From Deltaproteobacteria bacterium (GTDB lineage Bacteria > Myxococcota_A > Polyangia > Polyangiales > Ga0077539): a stretch of 64,000 bases of DNA. The DNA lies in contig JAUXYJ010000097.1 in NCBI GenBank assembly GCA_030694465.1, positions 62,001 to 126,000 on the forward strand, in the 5' to 3' direction. The position numbers were made by a program, and so were the translations under genes. How positions within the stretch are numbered: position 1 is the first letter of the stretch; the number at the start of each line of letters is the position of its first letter. Below, one piece after another: positions 33,939 through 42,946 of this stretch. The notes under the pieces are model-generated. The model worked only from the letters and a program-made list of their open reading frames with translations, made no database searches and was not told the origin of the DNA.

Positions 33939-36179
33939 ATGGCCCGAAGCAAAGCAACCAAGAGCAGCAAGAGCGAAAAAGTGACCAAGACATCCCGCGG
34001 CGAGTCCCCCGCGTCCGATGTCTCAATCTCTAGCGATTCTAGCGCTGGACCCAGCGTCGCGTGGCTCCGTCGCGCACACTTTCTCGCGCGGCTGTCGCGC
34101 GCCTGGGACCTGCGGTTCGAAGCCATGGCGCGCACCGGCCGCATCGGCCGCTGGTACAGCGCCGTCGGCAACGAGATGACCACCGTCGGCGCGGCCCTCA
34201 TGATGGCGCCGCTCGACGCGCTCTCGACGGTCCATCGCGACCTCGGCTCGGTCCTCGCGACCTACCTCGACGTGACTCGCGCGGCGCCCGAGCTCTTTGA
34301 CGCGAGCGAGCGCACCGCGTGGGACGCCATGCGCGAAGACCCGCACGAGGTTCTCTACCGTCTGGTGTGTCAGCTCTTGGGCCGACGCGACGGGTTTACC
34401 CAAGGCGTAGACCGCAGCTTTCACTACGGTCTCCTCGACGATTCACGTGGAATCCGCCACGTCGGAATGATCTCTCACCTCGGCGCGATGCTCCCCGTCG
34501 GTGCGGGCCTCGCGATGGCCGCACGACAAGACCAAGCGCGCGGGGTCGTGTTGGGCTTTGTGGGCGAGGGCGCGACGTCGCAGGGTGACTTTCACGAGAC
34601 CCTCAACACCGCGGGCGTGCTCGCGCTGCCCTACGTGTTGGTCATCGAGAACAACCAGTTCGCCTTCTCGACGCCGGTGAGTGAGCAGTACGCGTGTCGC
34701 TTTTTGGCCGACCGCGCGGTGGGCTATGGCATCGCCGGCGAGACCATCGATGGCACCGACCTGTTCGCGGTGTACGACGCACTTTCGCGAGCGTTTTCAC
34801 GGGCTCGTGAGGGCCGCGGCGCGAGCCTCATCGAGGCCGTCTTGCCCCGCATGCGCGGTCACGCCGAGGGCGACGGGAGCTACGAGCTCATCCCCGAAGA
34901 GCTGCGCGCCGCGTTCTTGGCACAAGACCCGCTACCCAAGCTCGAGCAAGCGCTGCTCGCGCAAGGAGTGATGGACCAAGCGCGCATGGACGCCGTGCAG
35001 ACCGCGGTGGTCGCGCTGGTAGAGCGCGCCCTTGAGCGCGCCCTCGCGTGCGTCGAACCCGACCTCTCCGAAGCCCAACGCAGCATGTACGCGCCCGGCG
35101 ATGCCGCGGACGTCGCCCGCACTCAACACTCTGACCACGCAGGAAAATCCCAGCGAAATGCGCTCTGGAAGCCCGACTGGACCCCAAGCCCCTCGGGCAC
35201 CGAGACCACCTACATCGATGCGCTGCGTCGCGCGATGAGCGAAGAGATGGCCCTTCATGACGGCGTGATGCTCCTGGGGCAAGACGTCGCAGAGTTCGGC
35301 GGCGCGTTTCGTGGATCCAAGGGCCTCTTTGAGCAGTACGGCCGGCTGCGTGTGTGCAACACCCCACTGCAAGAGTCTGCGACGATGGGGATGGCGCTCG
35401 GTCTCGCGCTCCGCGGTCGCCGCCCCATCGTCGAGCTGCAGTTCGCAGACTTCGTTTCGTGTGGATTTAACCAGATCGTTAACAACCTCGCCAAAAACTA
35501 CTACCGCTGGAAAGGCGCGGTCCCCACGGTCATCCGCTTGCCCTACGGCGGAGGCGTCGGCGCGGGACCCTTTCACTCACAGTCGCCCGAGGCGTGGTTT
35601 GCGCACACACCAGGCCTCGTCGTGGTCGCGCCCTCGACCGCCGCAGACGCGTACGGCCTGATGAAGAGCGCCATCCGCGACGACAACCCGGTGATCTTTC
35701 TCGAGCATCGGTTTCTCTACCGTCGCGAGAAAGACGTGCTCCCCGAGGGGCACGACTACACCGTGCCCATTGGCAAGGCCCGCGTGCTGCGAGAAGGCAC
35801 CGCGGCGGCCGTCACCGTGCTCACCTGGGGCTGGTGTGTGGGCGAAGCGCTCGCGGCCGCTGAAGAGCTCGCAGGCGAGGGCGTGTCGGTTGAGGTTGTC
35901 GACCTCCGCACGCTGGTGCCCCTCGACGAAGAGACCGTGTTTGCGTCCGTACGCAAGACCGGCAAGGTCTTGGTACTTCACGAGGCCACACGCACCGCGG
36001 GCTTTGGTGCAGAGCTCGCTGCGCGTGTGAGCGAGCACTGCTTTGAGCAGCTCGACGGCCCCGTACGACGGCTGACCTACGCCGACCGCGCGGCGCCCTA
36101 CAACAAGAAGCTCGAAGCGACCCTGCTCCCCGACCGCGCAAAGGTCACCGCGGCCATCCGAAAACTCGCGCAATACTGA
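33939..36179 (+). CDS. 2-oxoacid dehydrogenase E1, alpha and beta subunits fused
   Basis: 746 residues from ATG 33939 (MARSKATKSSKSEK). After a Lys/Ser-rich start comes the E1-alpha part (~45-390), with the thiamine-diphosphate motif GEGATSQGDF (~209) and the closing NN about 28 residues later (VIENNQFAFS). The E1-beta part (~423-746) starts TYIDALRRAMSEEM and has LLGQDVAEFGGAF, TPLQESATMGMALG and PYGGGVGAGPFHSQSPEAWF. It decarboxylates a branched-chain 2-oxoacid or pyruvate and passes the acyl group to an E2. No E2 or E3 gene is nearby. Alpha and beta are usually separate genes; fused forms are known. The substrate cannot be fixed from the sequence. Confidence 0.85.
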   Translation: MARSKATKSSKSEKVTKTSRGESPASDVSISSDSSAGPSVAWLRRAHFLARLSRAWDLRFEAMARTGRIGRWYSAVGNEMTTVGAALMMAPLDALSTVHRDLGSVLATYLDVTRAAPELFDASERTAWDAMREDPHEVLYRLVCQLLGRRDGFTQGVDRSFHYGLLDDSRGIRHVGMISHLGAMLPVGAGLAMAARQDQARGVVLGFVGEGATSQGDFHETLNTAGVLALPYVLVIENNQFAFSTPVSEQYACRFLADRAVGYGIAGETIDGTDLFAVYDALSRAFSRAREGRGASLIEAVLPRMRGHAEGDGSYELIPEELRAAFLAQDPLPKLEQALLAQGVMDQARMDAVQTAVVALVERALERALACVEPDLSEAQRSMYAPGDAADVARTQHSDHAGKSQRNALWKPDWTPSPSGTETTYIDALRRAMSEEMALHDGVMLLGQDVAEFGGAFRGSKGLFEQYGRLRVCNTPLQESATMGMALGLALRGRRPIVELQFADFVSCGFNQIVNNLAKNYYRWKGAVPTVIRLPYGGGVGAGPFHSQSPEAWFAHTPGLVVVAPSTAADAYGLMKSAIRDDNPVIFLEHRFLYRREKDVLPEGHDYTVPIGKARVLREGTAAAVTVLTWGWCVGEALAAAEELAGEGVSVEVVDLRTLVPLDEETVFASVRKTGKVLVLHEATRTAGFGAELAARVSEHCFEQLDGPVRRLTYADRAAPYNKKLEATLLPDRAKVTAAIRKLAQY

Positions 36180-36200
36180 GCAAATAATCTGCTCAAATCG

Positions 36201-36512
36201 CTAGCGTGCGACGCAGTGGCCGGTGTCGCATCGCGCACGACGCGCCATGCAAAACGCCGCGGGAGACGCGTGGCATTCGGCCGCAGCGAGCGTCGGATCG
36301 GTCGTCGCGATGGGCTCGCCGCACGTGCCCGCGCGATAGCAAACGCTGCAGTCTTCATCCACGCGACACGTGATGCTCGATTCGCTTGAGAGCGACGCGG
36401 TAGACGCGGCAGCCTGCGCCTGGTTTCGGTCAGTGGGCCTCTGGTTGCTTGCGCATCCACCCAAGAGCGCGAGCACGACCCACGAGACCTGAGCTAAACG
36501 TGTGATGGACAT
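36201..36512 (-). CDS. small cysteine-rich lipoprotein
   Basis: 103 residues from ATG 36512 (MSITRLAQVSWVVLALLGGC). The lipobox is LLGGC. The mature part has eight cysteines in a CRVDEDCSVCYRAGTC...CHASPAAFC...CDTGHC pattern, typical of small disulfide-rich secreted domains in Myxococcota. An ATG ten codons upstream is possible. Function unknown. It follows the cyclase gene on the same strand after 39 bases and is convergent with the E1 gene across 21 bases. Confidence 0.6.
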   Translation of the reverse strand: MSITRLAQVSWVVLALLGGCASNQRPTDRNQAQAAASTASLSSESSITCRVDEDCSVCYRAGTCGEPIATTDPTLAAAECHASPAAFCMARRARCDTGHCVAR

Positions 36513-36551
36513 AGTGGCAATTTGTACCGCGAATGGCCGCAAAGCGTTTGC

Positions 36552-38171
36552 TCAGATCAGCGCCACGAACTGAAGAGCCTCGGCCACGTTCTTCACCTTG
36601 GCCTCGCGCACAGGACCAAAGCGAAAGTCATGGTCAGGCTTGAGCTTCTGCGTCGCCTCGCGCATCACCAAGATCTCGTCGCGACCCGCGCACCCCTGCA
36701 GGCGCGCCGTGTTGTTCATCCCGCTCGAAAATCCCGTGAAATTGTCGTTGGGTCCAAACTGGCCCACAAACAGAGGCGCGAGATGCACGCCCGTGCTGAC
36801 CGCGAGGCCGGCGTCTCTGAGGCCCGCAAGGTCGAGCTCGTCTGGGAGGGCCGTGGTCATCGCGCGGATGTCCCTCGCACACGCGATCGCGCTGGCAATT
36901 CGCTCTGAACTTGGCATGTCGAAGAAGGGCGGACCGAAGAGCGCGATGACACAATCGCCGACCATTTTGTCAAAGACGCCGCCGTGCTTCCAGACGAGAT
37001 CGACCGCGCGCCGCGACCACGCCTCGACGAGGGTCGCGACCGCGCTCGGGGATCGTAGGACCTGCTCAGACAGCATCGTGAAGCCCGCGATGTCGGTAAA
37101 GAGAATCCCGACTTCTTCTTCGCGCGGGGCCAAATAGCGCGCCGTGTAGTCCCCAAACGACAGCAGCCGCGCGACGTCTTCGCTGCAAAACGAGCGCGCG
37201 AGGGTGCGCCACTCTTTGTTAAAGTCGACGATGCGTTGACGAATAAACCCTGCAAATCCAGCGAGAAGCTCTCGGTCGTAGGTGTTAAACGCGCCGACTG
37301 TGCTCGTCGCGACGATCTTGCCGACGATGTTGGTCACGGTGACTCCGTTGATGAGCACCTCTTCTTGGACGTTCGCAAAGCCAAGGTGACCCAGCAGCGC
37401 GATGTCGCCGTCGACGAGATAGCTCCGCGCCATGTCTCTCAGGGCGACGTCGTCGCGGGCCGCGGGGCCCTCGCTCATCGTGTCAACCTCGAGCGCCCCT
37501 CCGTTAAACAGCTGGACATGCACGCTACGGCTGCTCTGCTCTTCGGCAACACACACCAAGAGCAGGCGCTCAAGAGGGACCGCTTTTGCAAGCACCGTGA
37601 CGGCCGCGCGCAGTCCCTCGGAGAGCACGCGGTGCCTCAGCGCGTCGCCCAGGTCCATCATGACGCGATGACGCTCACGCGTTGCGCGGATCGCGTAGAG
37701 AAAATTGTCGACCTCTTCGCACACGACGTTGAGCGCCTCGGCGACATGCTCGTGATCTGAAAAATACGGTGAATTTGCAGGTAGAATCACTCCTGCGTGG
37801 CCAAACCACTCGCCGCCCACGTCGAGCGGCTGCGCGACGATCACCTGACCCTCGGAGTGAAGGACACAGGGGCCGCCGCCAACCTCCGTGCGCTTGAGCG
37901 CTTCGTCCATGTCCGCACGCGACAAGTCCAACGGGTGCACAAACGTCGTGAGCGCGAGGTCTTCAGAGAAGCTCCGCAAGAACGCGCCGCGTCCACCCAC
38001 GGCCTGACAGAGCGCAGGAAGCACGTGTCCCAACGCGTCGGCCAACGACTGACGCTCTTGAAGGCAGCCCTCGATGAGGTCGTCCACGCGCGCGTTGAGC
38101 TCAAGGAGCGCGCGGGCCTGTGACAGTTTCGTTCGCAGAATCCCGAGTTCTTGCAGGTCATCAGTCGTCAT
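36552..38171 (-). CDS. GAF-domain class III adenylate/guanylate cyclase
   Basis: 539 residues from ATG 38171 (MTTDDLQELGILRTK), with GGTGGAG seven bases upstream. Residues ~45-180 form a GAF-like domain, and a second GAF-like domain spans ~190-345. The cyclase catalytic domain (~365-530) has VGILFTDIAGFT (first metal Asp), FDKMVGDCVIALFG (Lys and second Asp) and NNTARLQG (Asn and Arg for the transition state). The usual ATP-specifying Asp/Thr position before that reads SSG, so nucleotide preference is uncertain. The protein is soluble. It would convert a GAF-sensed signal into a cyclic nucleotide. Confidence 0.85.
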   Translation of the reverse strand: MTTDDLQELGILRTKLSQARALLELNARVDDLIEGCLQERQSLADALGHVLPALCQAVGGRGAFLRSFSEDLALTTFVHPLDLSRADMDEALKRTEVGGGPCVLHSEGQVIVAQPLDVGGEWFGHAGVILPANSPYFSDHEHVAEALNVVCEEVDNFLYAIRATRERHRVMMDLGDALRHRVLSEGLRAAVTVLAKAVPLERLLLVCVAEEQSSRSVHVQLFNGGALEVDTMSEGPAARDDVALRDMARSYLVDGDIALLGHLGFANVQEEVLINGVTVTNIVGKIVATSTVGAFNTYDRELLAGFAGFIRQRIVDFNKEWRTLARSFCSEDVARLLSFGDYTARYLAPREEEVGILFTDIAGFTMLSEQVLRSPSAVATLVEAWSRRAVDLVWKHGGVFDKMVGDCVIALFGPPFFDMPSSERIASAIACARDIRAMTTALPDELDLAGLRDAGLAVSTGVHLAPLFVGQFGPNDNFTGFSSGMNNTARLQGCAGRDEILVMREATQKLKPDHDFRFGPVREAKVKNVAEALQFVALI

Positions 38172-38318
38172 CGGTCTCCACCTATTTTCTCTCGCACTCG
38201 CTGCAGAGCGCGCGCGAGCATCGCACACGGTGGCCCGCTCTTGCGGTCGCGCCAACACCGATACCGCGCGACAAGCCATCCACACTTCGAGACATTCGTG
38301 AGCCCACTACGAAGATGC

Positions 38319-38346
38319 TTGCAGTCACCTAGAACGCGTGTATGTT
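38319..38346 (+). promoter_or_regulatory. candidate sigma-70 promoter of tRNA-Glu
   Basis: TTGCAG (38319-38324), a 16-base spacer and TATGTT (38341-38346) lie 45 bases upstream of the tRNA. Spacing and position suit a tRNA promoter with a short 5' leader. The rest of the 38172-38390 gap shows no other feature. Confidence 0.4.
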
Positions 38347-38390
38347 GCGCGCACTCCTTGGGGCCTCCCGAGCTCTGCTCGTCCCAAAAC

Positions 38391-38463
38391 GTCCCTGTCG
38401 TCTAGAGGCCTAGGACTCCGGCTTTTCACGCCGTTAACACGGGTTCGAATCCCGTCAGGGACG
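38391..38463 (+). tRNA. tRNA-Glu (anticodon UUC)
   Basis: 73 bases that fold as a cloverleaf: acceptor arms GTCCCTG and CAGGGAC with discriminator G, a TCTAGAGGCCTAGGA D-arm region, anticodon loop CTTTTCAC with anticodon TTC, and T-arm GGGTTCGAATCCC. It is close to the E. coli tRNA-Glu sequence. The 3' CCA is not encoded, as the following bases are CAG. A short stem (TCTGGC/GCCAGA at 38479-38496) lies just downstream, without a T-run. Confidence 0.97.
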
Positions 38464-38659
38464 CAGTAAAGTGCGGTCTCTGGCACCCCCGCCAGACACC
38501 CCGCCGCAGCGACGACGCTCCCCGCGTCACATCGCAAGGGCGTGTGAGAAATCACAGCATTTTGTCTTGATACGCTGGCGCTCTTTACGAGCGTCAGGGT
38601 GCCGAGCATTTCGCGGCGACTCGCCAATGGGGACTCTGGCAAGCTCTCGCGAGCCCCCA

Positions 38660-39157
38660 ATGAGCAAGCAACGTCACGTCTCTGAGACGCCCGCCACGCA
38701 ATGGCTTCGTCGCAATGGCGTGTTGTTTGAACCGCATCCCTACGACTACGTCGACCGCGGCGGCACCGCCGAGTCCGCGAGACAGCTGGGCGTATCCGAG
38801 CACATCGTGGTCAAGACCTTGGTGATGCAGGATGAGCACAACGCGCCGTTGATCGTGTTGATGCATGGAGATTGCTCGGTCTCGACAAAGAACCTTGCGA
38901 GGCAAATTGCAGCCAAACGCGTCGAACCCTGCACGCCCGAGACCGCCCAGCGGCACACCGGGTACCAGGTCGGCGGTACGTCGCCCTTTGGCTGCAAGCG
39001 CGCGATGCCCCTCTACGTCGAGCAGACGATCCTCGCGTTGCCGAAGATCTACATCAACGGCGGACAGCGGGGCTTCTTGGTGGCGCTCGATCCAACGGTG
39101 TTGTCCACGTCGCTCGCGGCCAAAGCGGTCTCGTGCGCGATCGCCGCAGAGCGCTAG
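38660..39157 (+). CDS. YbaK-family aminoacyl-tRNA deacylase
   Basis: 165 residues from ATG 38660 (MSKQRHVSETPATQWL). It has the YbaK/ProX fold: PYDYVDRGGTAESARQLGVSEHIVVKTL, the catalytic-lysine region (VKTLVM), GDCSVSTKNLARQ and YQVGGTSPFGCKRAMPLYV, where GxxSPFG is the hallmark of YbaK-type Cys-tRNA(Pro) deacylases. It hydrolyses mischarged tRNA. The gene lies about 200 bases after tRNA-Glu. Its stop overlaps the convergent next gene by four bases (CTAG). Confidence 0.88.
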   Translation: MSKQRHVSETPATQWLRRNGVLFEPHPYDYVDRGGTAESARQLGVSEHIVVKTLVMQDEHNAPLIVLMHGDCSVSTKNLARQIAAKRVEPCTPETAQRHTGYQVGGTSPFGCKRAMPLYVEQTILALPKIYINGGQRGFLVALDPTVLSTSLAAKAVSCAIAAER

Positions 39158-40590
39158 CGATCGGGCGCAAGCGCGGCGCGGGTCGCGTTGGATTCGATCA
39201 CCTCGGCGAGGCGGTCGAGGCTCGCTTTGCGCGCTGAAGCACGCTTGAGATTCGCGCTCGCCGCCCGAAGGATCGCCGCGGCGGCGACGTCGCCGGATTG
39301 CACGAGCTGACGTTCGAGAAAGTCACGTTGCGACGTGCTGCGGACCGGCTCTTCGCTAAACAGCGAGGCCAGGAGCGCGTGTCGTGTGAGCGGACTCCAG
39401 CGACTGAGCAGCGCATCGGCGAGCAAGAACGCTGGGCCAAACCCACGCTTGCTCGCGCGCGCGGTGTGCCTCGCGGCGACCAAGACCGCATCTGCGTCGC
39501 TGGCCGAACCCACGCGCTCTAAGAGCCGCAGCGAGTCGAGCGACACCTGCGCGCTCTTGGCGAGGGTCACCGCGAGCGTTCGCGCGTGGCCCTCGCGATC
39601 CTTCGACAACTCTTGATCGTCGAGCGCCAACAACGAGGTCAACAGCGTATCGAGCTCGTCGAAGCGCTCCTCGCGAATCGCTGCATCGAGGGCCAACACC
39701 AACCGTGCAACGGGGGTGCTCGTCGCGTGTGCAGCGTGCGCGCCGTCGATGTGCGCGTCGAGCATCGCCACGAGGGCCTGCATGCTCTCGGGATCGACAG
39801 ACTCTGAACATAGGATCGGCGCTTCGTCACCGCGAAATCCCACGCGATCGAGCGCGTCACGGAGCGTAACCGCGATGGGATCGCTCACCGATGCACGGGT
39901 CGCGCGCTCGCCCACAATCCAGAGCGCAGGCGTTGGCGTCCCGAGCGCCCGAAGATGCGTGAGCTTCTTGCGCTGTGGGCCCGAGAGCTTGACCCCCGTT
40001 CGTGCTGCAAAAACAGCAGCGATAAGCGGTCTGCTGGGGTCTGTCGCGACTCCGTCCACGAGCTCGCCCGAGAAGGTCTCAAACACGTACTCGCGCAAGG
40101 GGGACGCGACCGCGCCATCACGCGCCAACTCCATAAACTCCGACCAATCGCCGCCCACGCTCTCCGACGTGAGGCTTCCGACGATGACCACGGTCACGCG
40201 CGGTCGACCTTGGGGGTCACGTGCGGGCTCGAGCGCTTCGAGCACCTTTGCGTTGCGGGCTGTCAGCGCACTGCTTCGCTTTTGCGCGAGCGCTCGGACA
40301 CCGGCCGCGCGGCTTTGCACCAGCGGGCGCAGGGCATCGACCGCCGGATCTTCTCCGACACGTGTGTTCTTGACGATCCGCTGGGCCTCTTCGAGGTTGG
40401 CGTCGACCGCGCAGGGCAGGTGGTATCGAAGTGTCTGTTCGACGAGGTTACTCCCACGCGAACCTAGCTCTTCGTAGTCTACGTAGGTGCCCGCGACGAT
40501 CGTCGCGAACTGCGTTAGCGCTCCGTCGCAGCGGTAACAGCGAAGTCCAAGGTCGGCACATTGATCAAAGCGAAACTCCCAAATGTGCAT
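39154..40590 (-). CDS. hypothetical protein, 478 residues
   Basis: The N-terminus has CADLGLRCYRCDG and a further Cys about 40 residues on, which may bind zinc. The middle (~130-270) has alternating strands and helices of a Rossmann-like type (VTVVIVGSLTSE, PALWIVGERATRA). The C-terminal half is all helical with HEAT- or TPR-like spacing. There is no signal peptide or membrane helix. I do not recognise the family. Strong GC-rich codon bias across the whole frame supports it as real. It is divergent from coaA across about 160 bases. Confidence 0.6.
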   Translation of the reverse strand: MHIWEFRFDQCADLGLRCYRCDGALTQFATIVAGTYVDYEELGSRGSNLVEQTLRYHLPCAVDANLEEAQRIVKNTRVGEDPAVDALRPLVQSRAAGVRALAQKRSSALTARNAKVLEALEPARDPQGRPRVTVVIVGSLTSESVGGDWSEFMELARDGAVASPLREYVFETFSGELVDGVATDPSRPLIAAVFAARTGVKLSGPQRKKLTHLRALGTPTPALWIVGERATRASVSDPIAVTLRDALDRVGFRGDEAPILCSESVDPESMQALVAMLDAHIDGAHAAHATSTPVARLVLALDAAIREERFDELDTLLTSLLALDDQELSKDREGHARTLAVTLAKSAQVSLDSLRLLERVGSASDADAVLVAARHTARASKRGFGPAFLLADALLSRWSPLTRHALLASLFSEEPVRSTSQRDFLERQLVQSGDVAAAAILRAASANLKRASARKASLDRLAEVIESNATRAALAPDR

Positions 40591-40751
40591 CTTCGTCGCG
40601 TGATTGTTTCACACGCTTTGCACGAAGATTCGCTGATCAAAAGGGCTCTGCGCTCACTTTCGCGGCTTCGCAACCTACCGGCGTTGGTGTAGTCACGCAG
40701 TGGCCTGCGGCGGCTGCGGGCTGAGATTCTCCAACACACACTGTGAAACCG

Positions 40752-41711
40752 ATGGGCGAAGAGACTACGCACCAACGAACCTCAAGCGCCTATCAGACCT
40801 TCGCTCGCGCTGAGTGGTCGGCCCTGCGTGCGGGCTCGAAGCTGCTTCTCAGTGACGCCGAAATCGACGCGCTTCAGGGCGCCCAAGAGCAGGTCTCGAG
40901 AGCAGAACTTGTCGAAGTCTACCTGCCCATTTGCAGGTTGATCGAGTTGCGAGTGATCGCCTCGCGTCAGCTCCGCGAGAGCCGCGACACCTTCTTGGGT
41001 GTGCCCTCAACGCCTGCGCCCTACATCATCGGTCTCGCCGGCAGTGTCGCAGTCGGAAAGAGCACCACGGCGCGTGTGCTGCAGAGCATGCTGTCGCACT
41101 CGACCGAACATCCGCGTGTCGAATTGCTGACTACAGACGGGTTCTTGCTCCCCAACAAGGTCTTAGAGGGGCAAAAAATCCTCGACCGCAAGGGGTTTCC
41201 CGAGAGCTACGACCTGCGATCGTTGTTGCAGTGCCTGATGGACTTCAAGGCAGGAAAACCTGTCGTCCATGTGCCTTGCTATTCACATCTTCACTACGAT
41301 GTTCTATCTGGAAAAACACAGAAGATTGAGCGTCCCGACATCGTGATCATCGAGGGCCTCAACGTGTTGCAGACCCGCGCGCTCACCAAGGGCCGCAGCC
41401 CCAAGTGGTTTGTGTCGGATTTTTTCGACCTGAGCATCTACGTCGACGCGCCGCTTCGCCTGCTCAGACGCTGGTACGTCGAGAGATTTCTCGCGCTGCG
41501 CGCGACAGCGCTGCGCAACCCAGCGAGCTATTTTCATCGCTATGCCGAGCTAAGCAAGCGAGACGCCACGGTCTTCGCGCGCGGAATCTGGCGAGACATC
41601 AACGAGGTCAACCTCGTCGAGAACATCTTGCCCACGCGCCATCGCGCGCAGCTCGTGCTCAGCAAGGGCGCCGATCACGCCGTGGGGCAGGTCTCACTCC
41701 GTCGATTCTAG
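40752..41711 (+). CDS. coaA: pantothenate kinase, type I
   Basis: 319 residues from ATG 40752 (MGEETTHQRTSSAYQTF); a GTG nine bases upstream would add three residues. It has the type I CoaA P-loop (GLAGSVAVGKSTTARVL), LLTTDGFLLPN, the acid-rich catalytic region, KGFPESYDLRSLLQ, PCYSHLHYDV and DIVIIEGLNVLQ. The length matches the E. coli enzyme (316). It catalyses the first and usually rate-limiting step of coenzyme A synthesis in the cytoplasm. It is a single gene. Confidence 0.94.
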   Translation: MGEETTHQRTSSAYQTFARAEWSALRAGSKLLLSDAEIDALQGAQEQVSRAELVEVYLPICRLIELRVIASRQLRESRDTFLGVPSTPAPYIIGLAGSVAVGKSTTARVLQSMLSHSTEHPRVELLTTDGFLLPNKVLEGQKILDRKGFPESYDLRSLLQCLMDFKAGKPVVHVPCYSHLHYDVLSGKTQKIERPDIVIIEGLNVLQTRALTKGRSPKWFVSDFFDLSIYVDAPLRLLRRWYVERFLALRATALRNPASYFHRYAELSKRDATVFARGIWRDINEVNLVENILPTRHRAQLVLSKGADHAVGQVSLRRF

Positions 41712-41713
41712 CT

Positions 41714-41739
41714 GATAAATCACTAGCAAAATGTTTATC
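41714..41739. terminator. inverted repeat downstream of coaA, weak terminator candidate
   Basis: Arms GATAAA (41714-41719) and TTTATC (41734-41739) flank a 14-base loop directly after the coaA stop. The stem is short and AT-only apart from one pair. The rest of the gap to crcB (41740-41870) holds nothing I can identify. Confidence 0.25.
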
Positions 41740-41870
41740 CAAGAGACCATGCGTGAGGTCTCTTCGCCAAGCGCTCGCGACACGGCTCCGCGGGGCGTTT
41801 GCACGCGAGCGGCCCACCGTGGACTCTTCACCGAGAAGGCCATGTTTGGCGGGCTCGCGGGTCGCGAAGC

Positions 41871-42260
41871 TCAGCCCGCGATCGCGATTCGACGTGCGAG
41901 CGCCGCGCCCACCAAGCCCGCCATCAAACACGCCACCGTAGTCGCCACGAAATTCAACGCTGCGAGGCGCGCTTGCCCCCCCTGCCACATGCGCGTGGTC
42001 TCAAGATTAAACGCAGAGTACGTCGTCAGCCCACCCATGAAACCCGTCGTGAGCGCGAGGCGAATGGTCAGTGAAATATCAGCACGTTCGGCACAATAGC
42101 GCGTGACGCAGGCGATCAAAAAGCAGCCCAAGACGTTGGCTCCAAAGGTGCCCCACGGAAACGACTCTCCCCAGCGTCGAAGTGCCCACAGGTTGATCCC
42201 GTAGCGGACACCCGTCCCAAGCGCACCACCGAGACAGACCAGCAACCATCGAACTAGCAC
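41871..42260 (-). CDS. crcB: fluoride ion channel CrcB/Fluc
   Basis: 129 residues from GTG 42260 (VLVRWLLVCLGGALG), chosen because GATGAGG lies five bases upstream. Four membrane helices with the Fluc signature residues: GGALGTGVRYG, FPWGTFGANVLGCF (the conserved GTxxxNxxG), and TTGFMGGLTTYSAFNLE (the TTxS fluoride track). It works as an antiparallel dimer that leaks fluoride out of the cell. No fluoride riboswitch was seen in the short upstream gap. It is divergent from the hemerythrin gene. Confidence 0.93.
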   Translation of the reverse strand: MLVRWLLVCLGGALGTGVRYGINLWALRRWGESFPWGTFGANVLGCFLIACVTRYCAERADISLTIRLALTTGFMGGLTTYSAFNLETTRMWQGGQARLAALNFVATTVACLMAGLVGAALARRIAIAG

Positions 42261-42317
42261 TCGAACCTCATCGCTCCTGTGCGTGCAGCGTACGGCAACT
42301 GGTGGCATCGTGCTGCC

Positions 42318-42848
42318 ATGTTGACCTCACTCGGACGAAAGCCCCACGATGAGAGCTTGCTCGGACTGCTTGGGGCTTGTCACCAGCGAATTCGCAGCTT
42401 TGCGCGTCAAGCGCTCACGACAGCCCAGAGCTCCGAGGCCTCGGACGCCGAGCGTATCGCGAGCTGTCAAAGCGTCGCGCGGTATTTTCGCGAAGCGCTC
42501 CCGCTGCATGTGCAGGACGAGCACGAGAGTATCGCGCCGCGCATCCGTACGCGCAGCGCAGAGGTGCGCGCCGCAGTCGATCGCATGGAGCTCGAACACC
42601 ATGAGCATCTACCAGAGCTCTCGGCGCTCTTGCAGGCGCTCGAAGACCTCGCTCGGCTCCCGTCGCGCGAGGCAAATCGCAGCGAATTGGCCAGCTGCGC
42701 TGCTCGAATGATCGACGCGTTCGAGGCTCACTTGGTACACGAAGAGACCGTGTTGTTTCCTGCGATTGCGCTGCTCGATGCAAGCGTCCAGGACGAGATT
42801 ATTCGCGAGCTGCGAGGCCGTCGACAGCGCTTCCCCGCAGTGGAGTGA
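42318..42848 (+). CDS. hemerythrin-like HHE-domain protein
   Basis: 176 residues from ATG 42318 (MLTSLGRKPHDESLL). It is a four-helix bundle with the His and Glu ligands of a diiron site: CHQRI, HVQDEHESI, LEHHEHLPE and HLVHEETVLFP. Family members bind O2, NO or peroxide, or store iron. The protein is cytoplasmic. The glycosyltransferase gene follows after about 100 bases on the same strand. Confidence 0.82.
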   Translation: MLTSLGRKPHDESLLGLLGACHQRIRSFARQALTTAQSSEASDAERIASCQSVARYFREALPLHVQDEHESIAPRIRTRSAEVRAAVDRMELEHHEHLPELSALLQALEDLARLPSREANRSELASCAARMIDAFEAHLVHEETVLFPAIALLDASVQDEIIRELRGRRQRFPAVE

Positions 42849-42946
42849 TCGGCCCAACGGCTCGTGCGCAGCGTCCTGCGGCTCGCCGAGCGCATCAAGC
42901 CGCGCACCTTTGCGCGCGGGATAGGCTAGAGTCCCAGCGAATAGCC

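Noticed and set aside
38325..38660. Minus-strand frame reading PDGIRTRVNGVKSRSPRPL across the tRNA
   Set aside because: This is the well-known false translation of the antisense of a tRNA; the tRNA-Glu fold on the plus strand explains it.
42240..42340. Possible fluoride riboswitch upstream of crcB
   Set aside because: The short gap lacks the conserved pseudoknot elements of that riboswitch.
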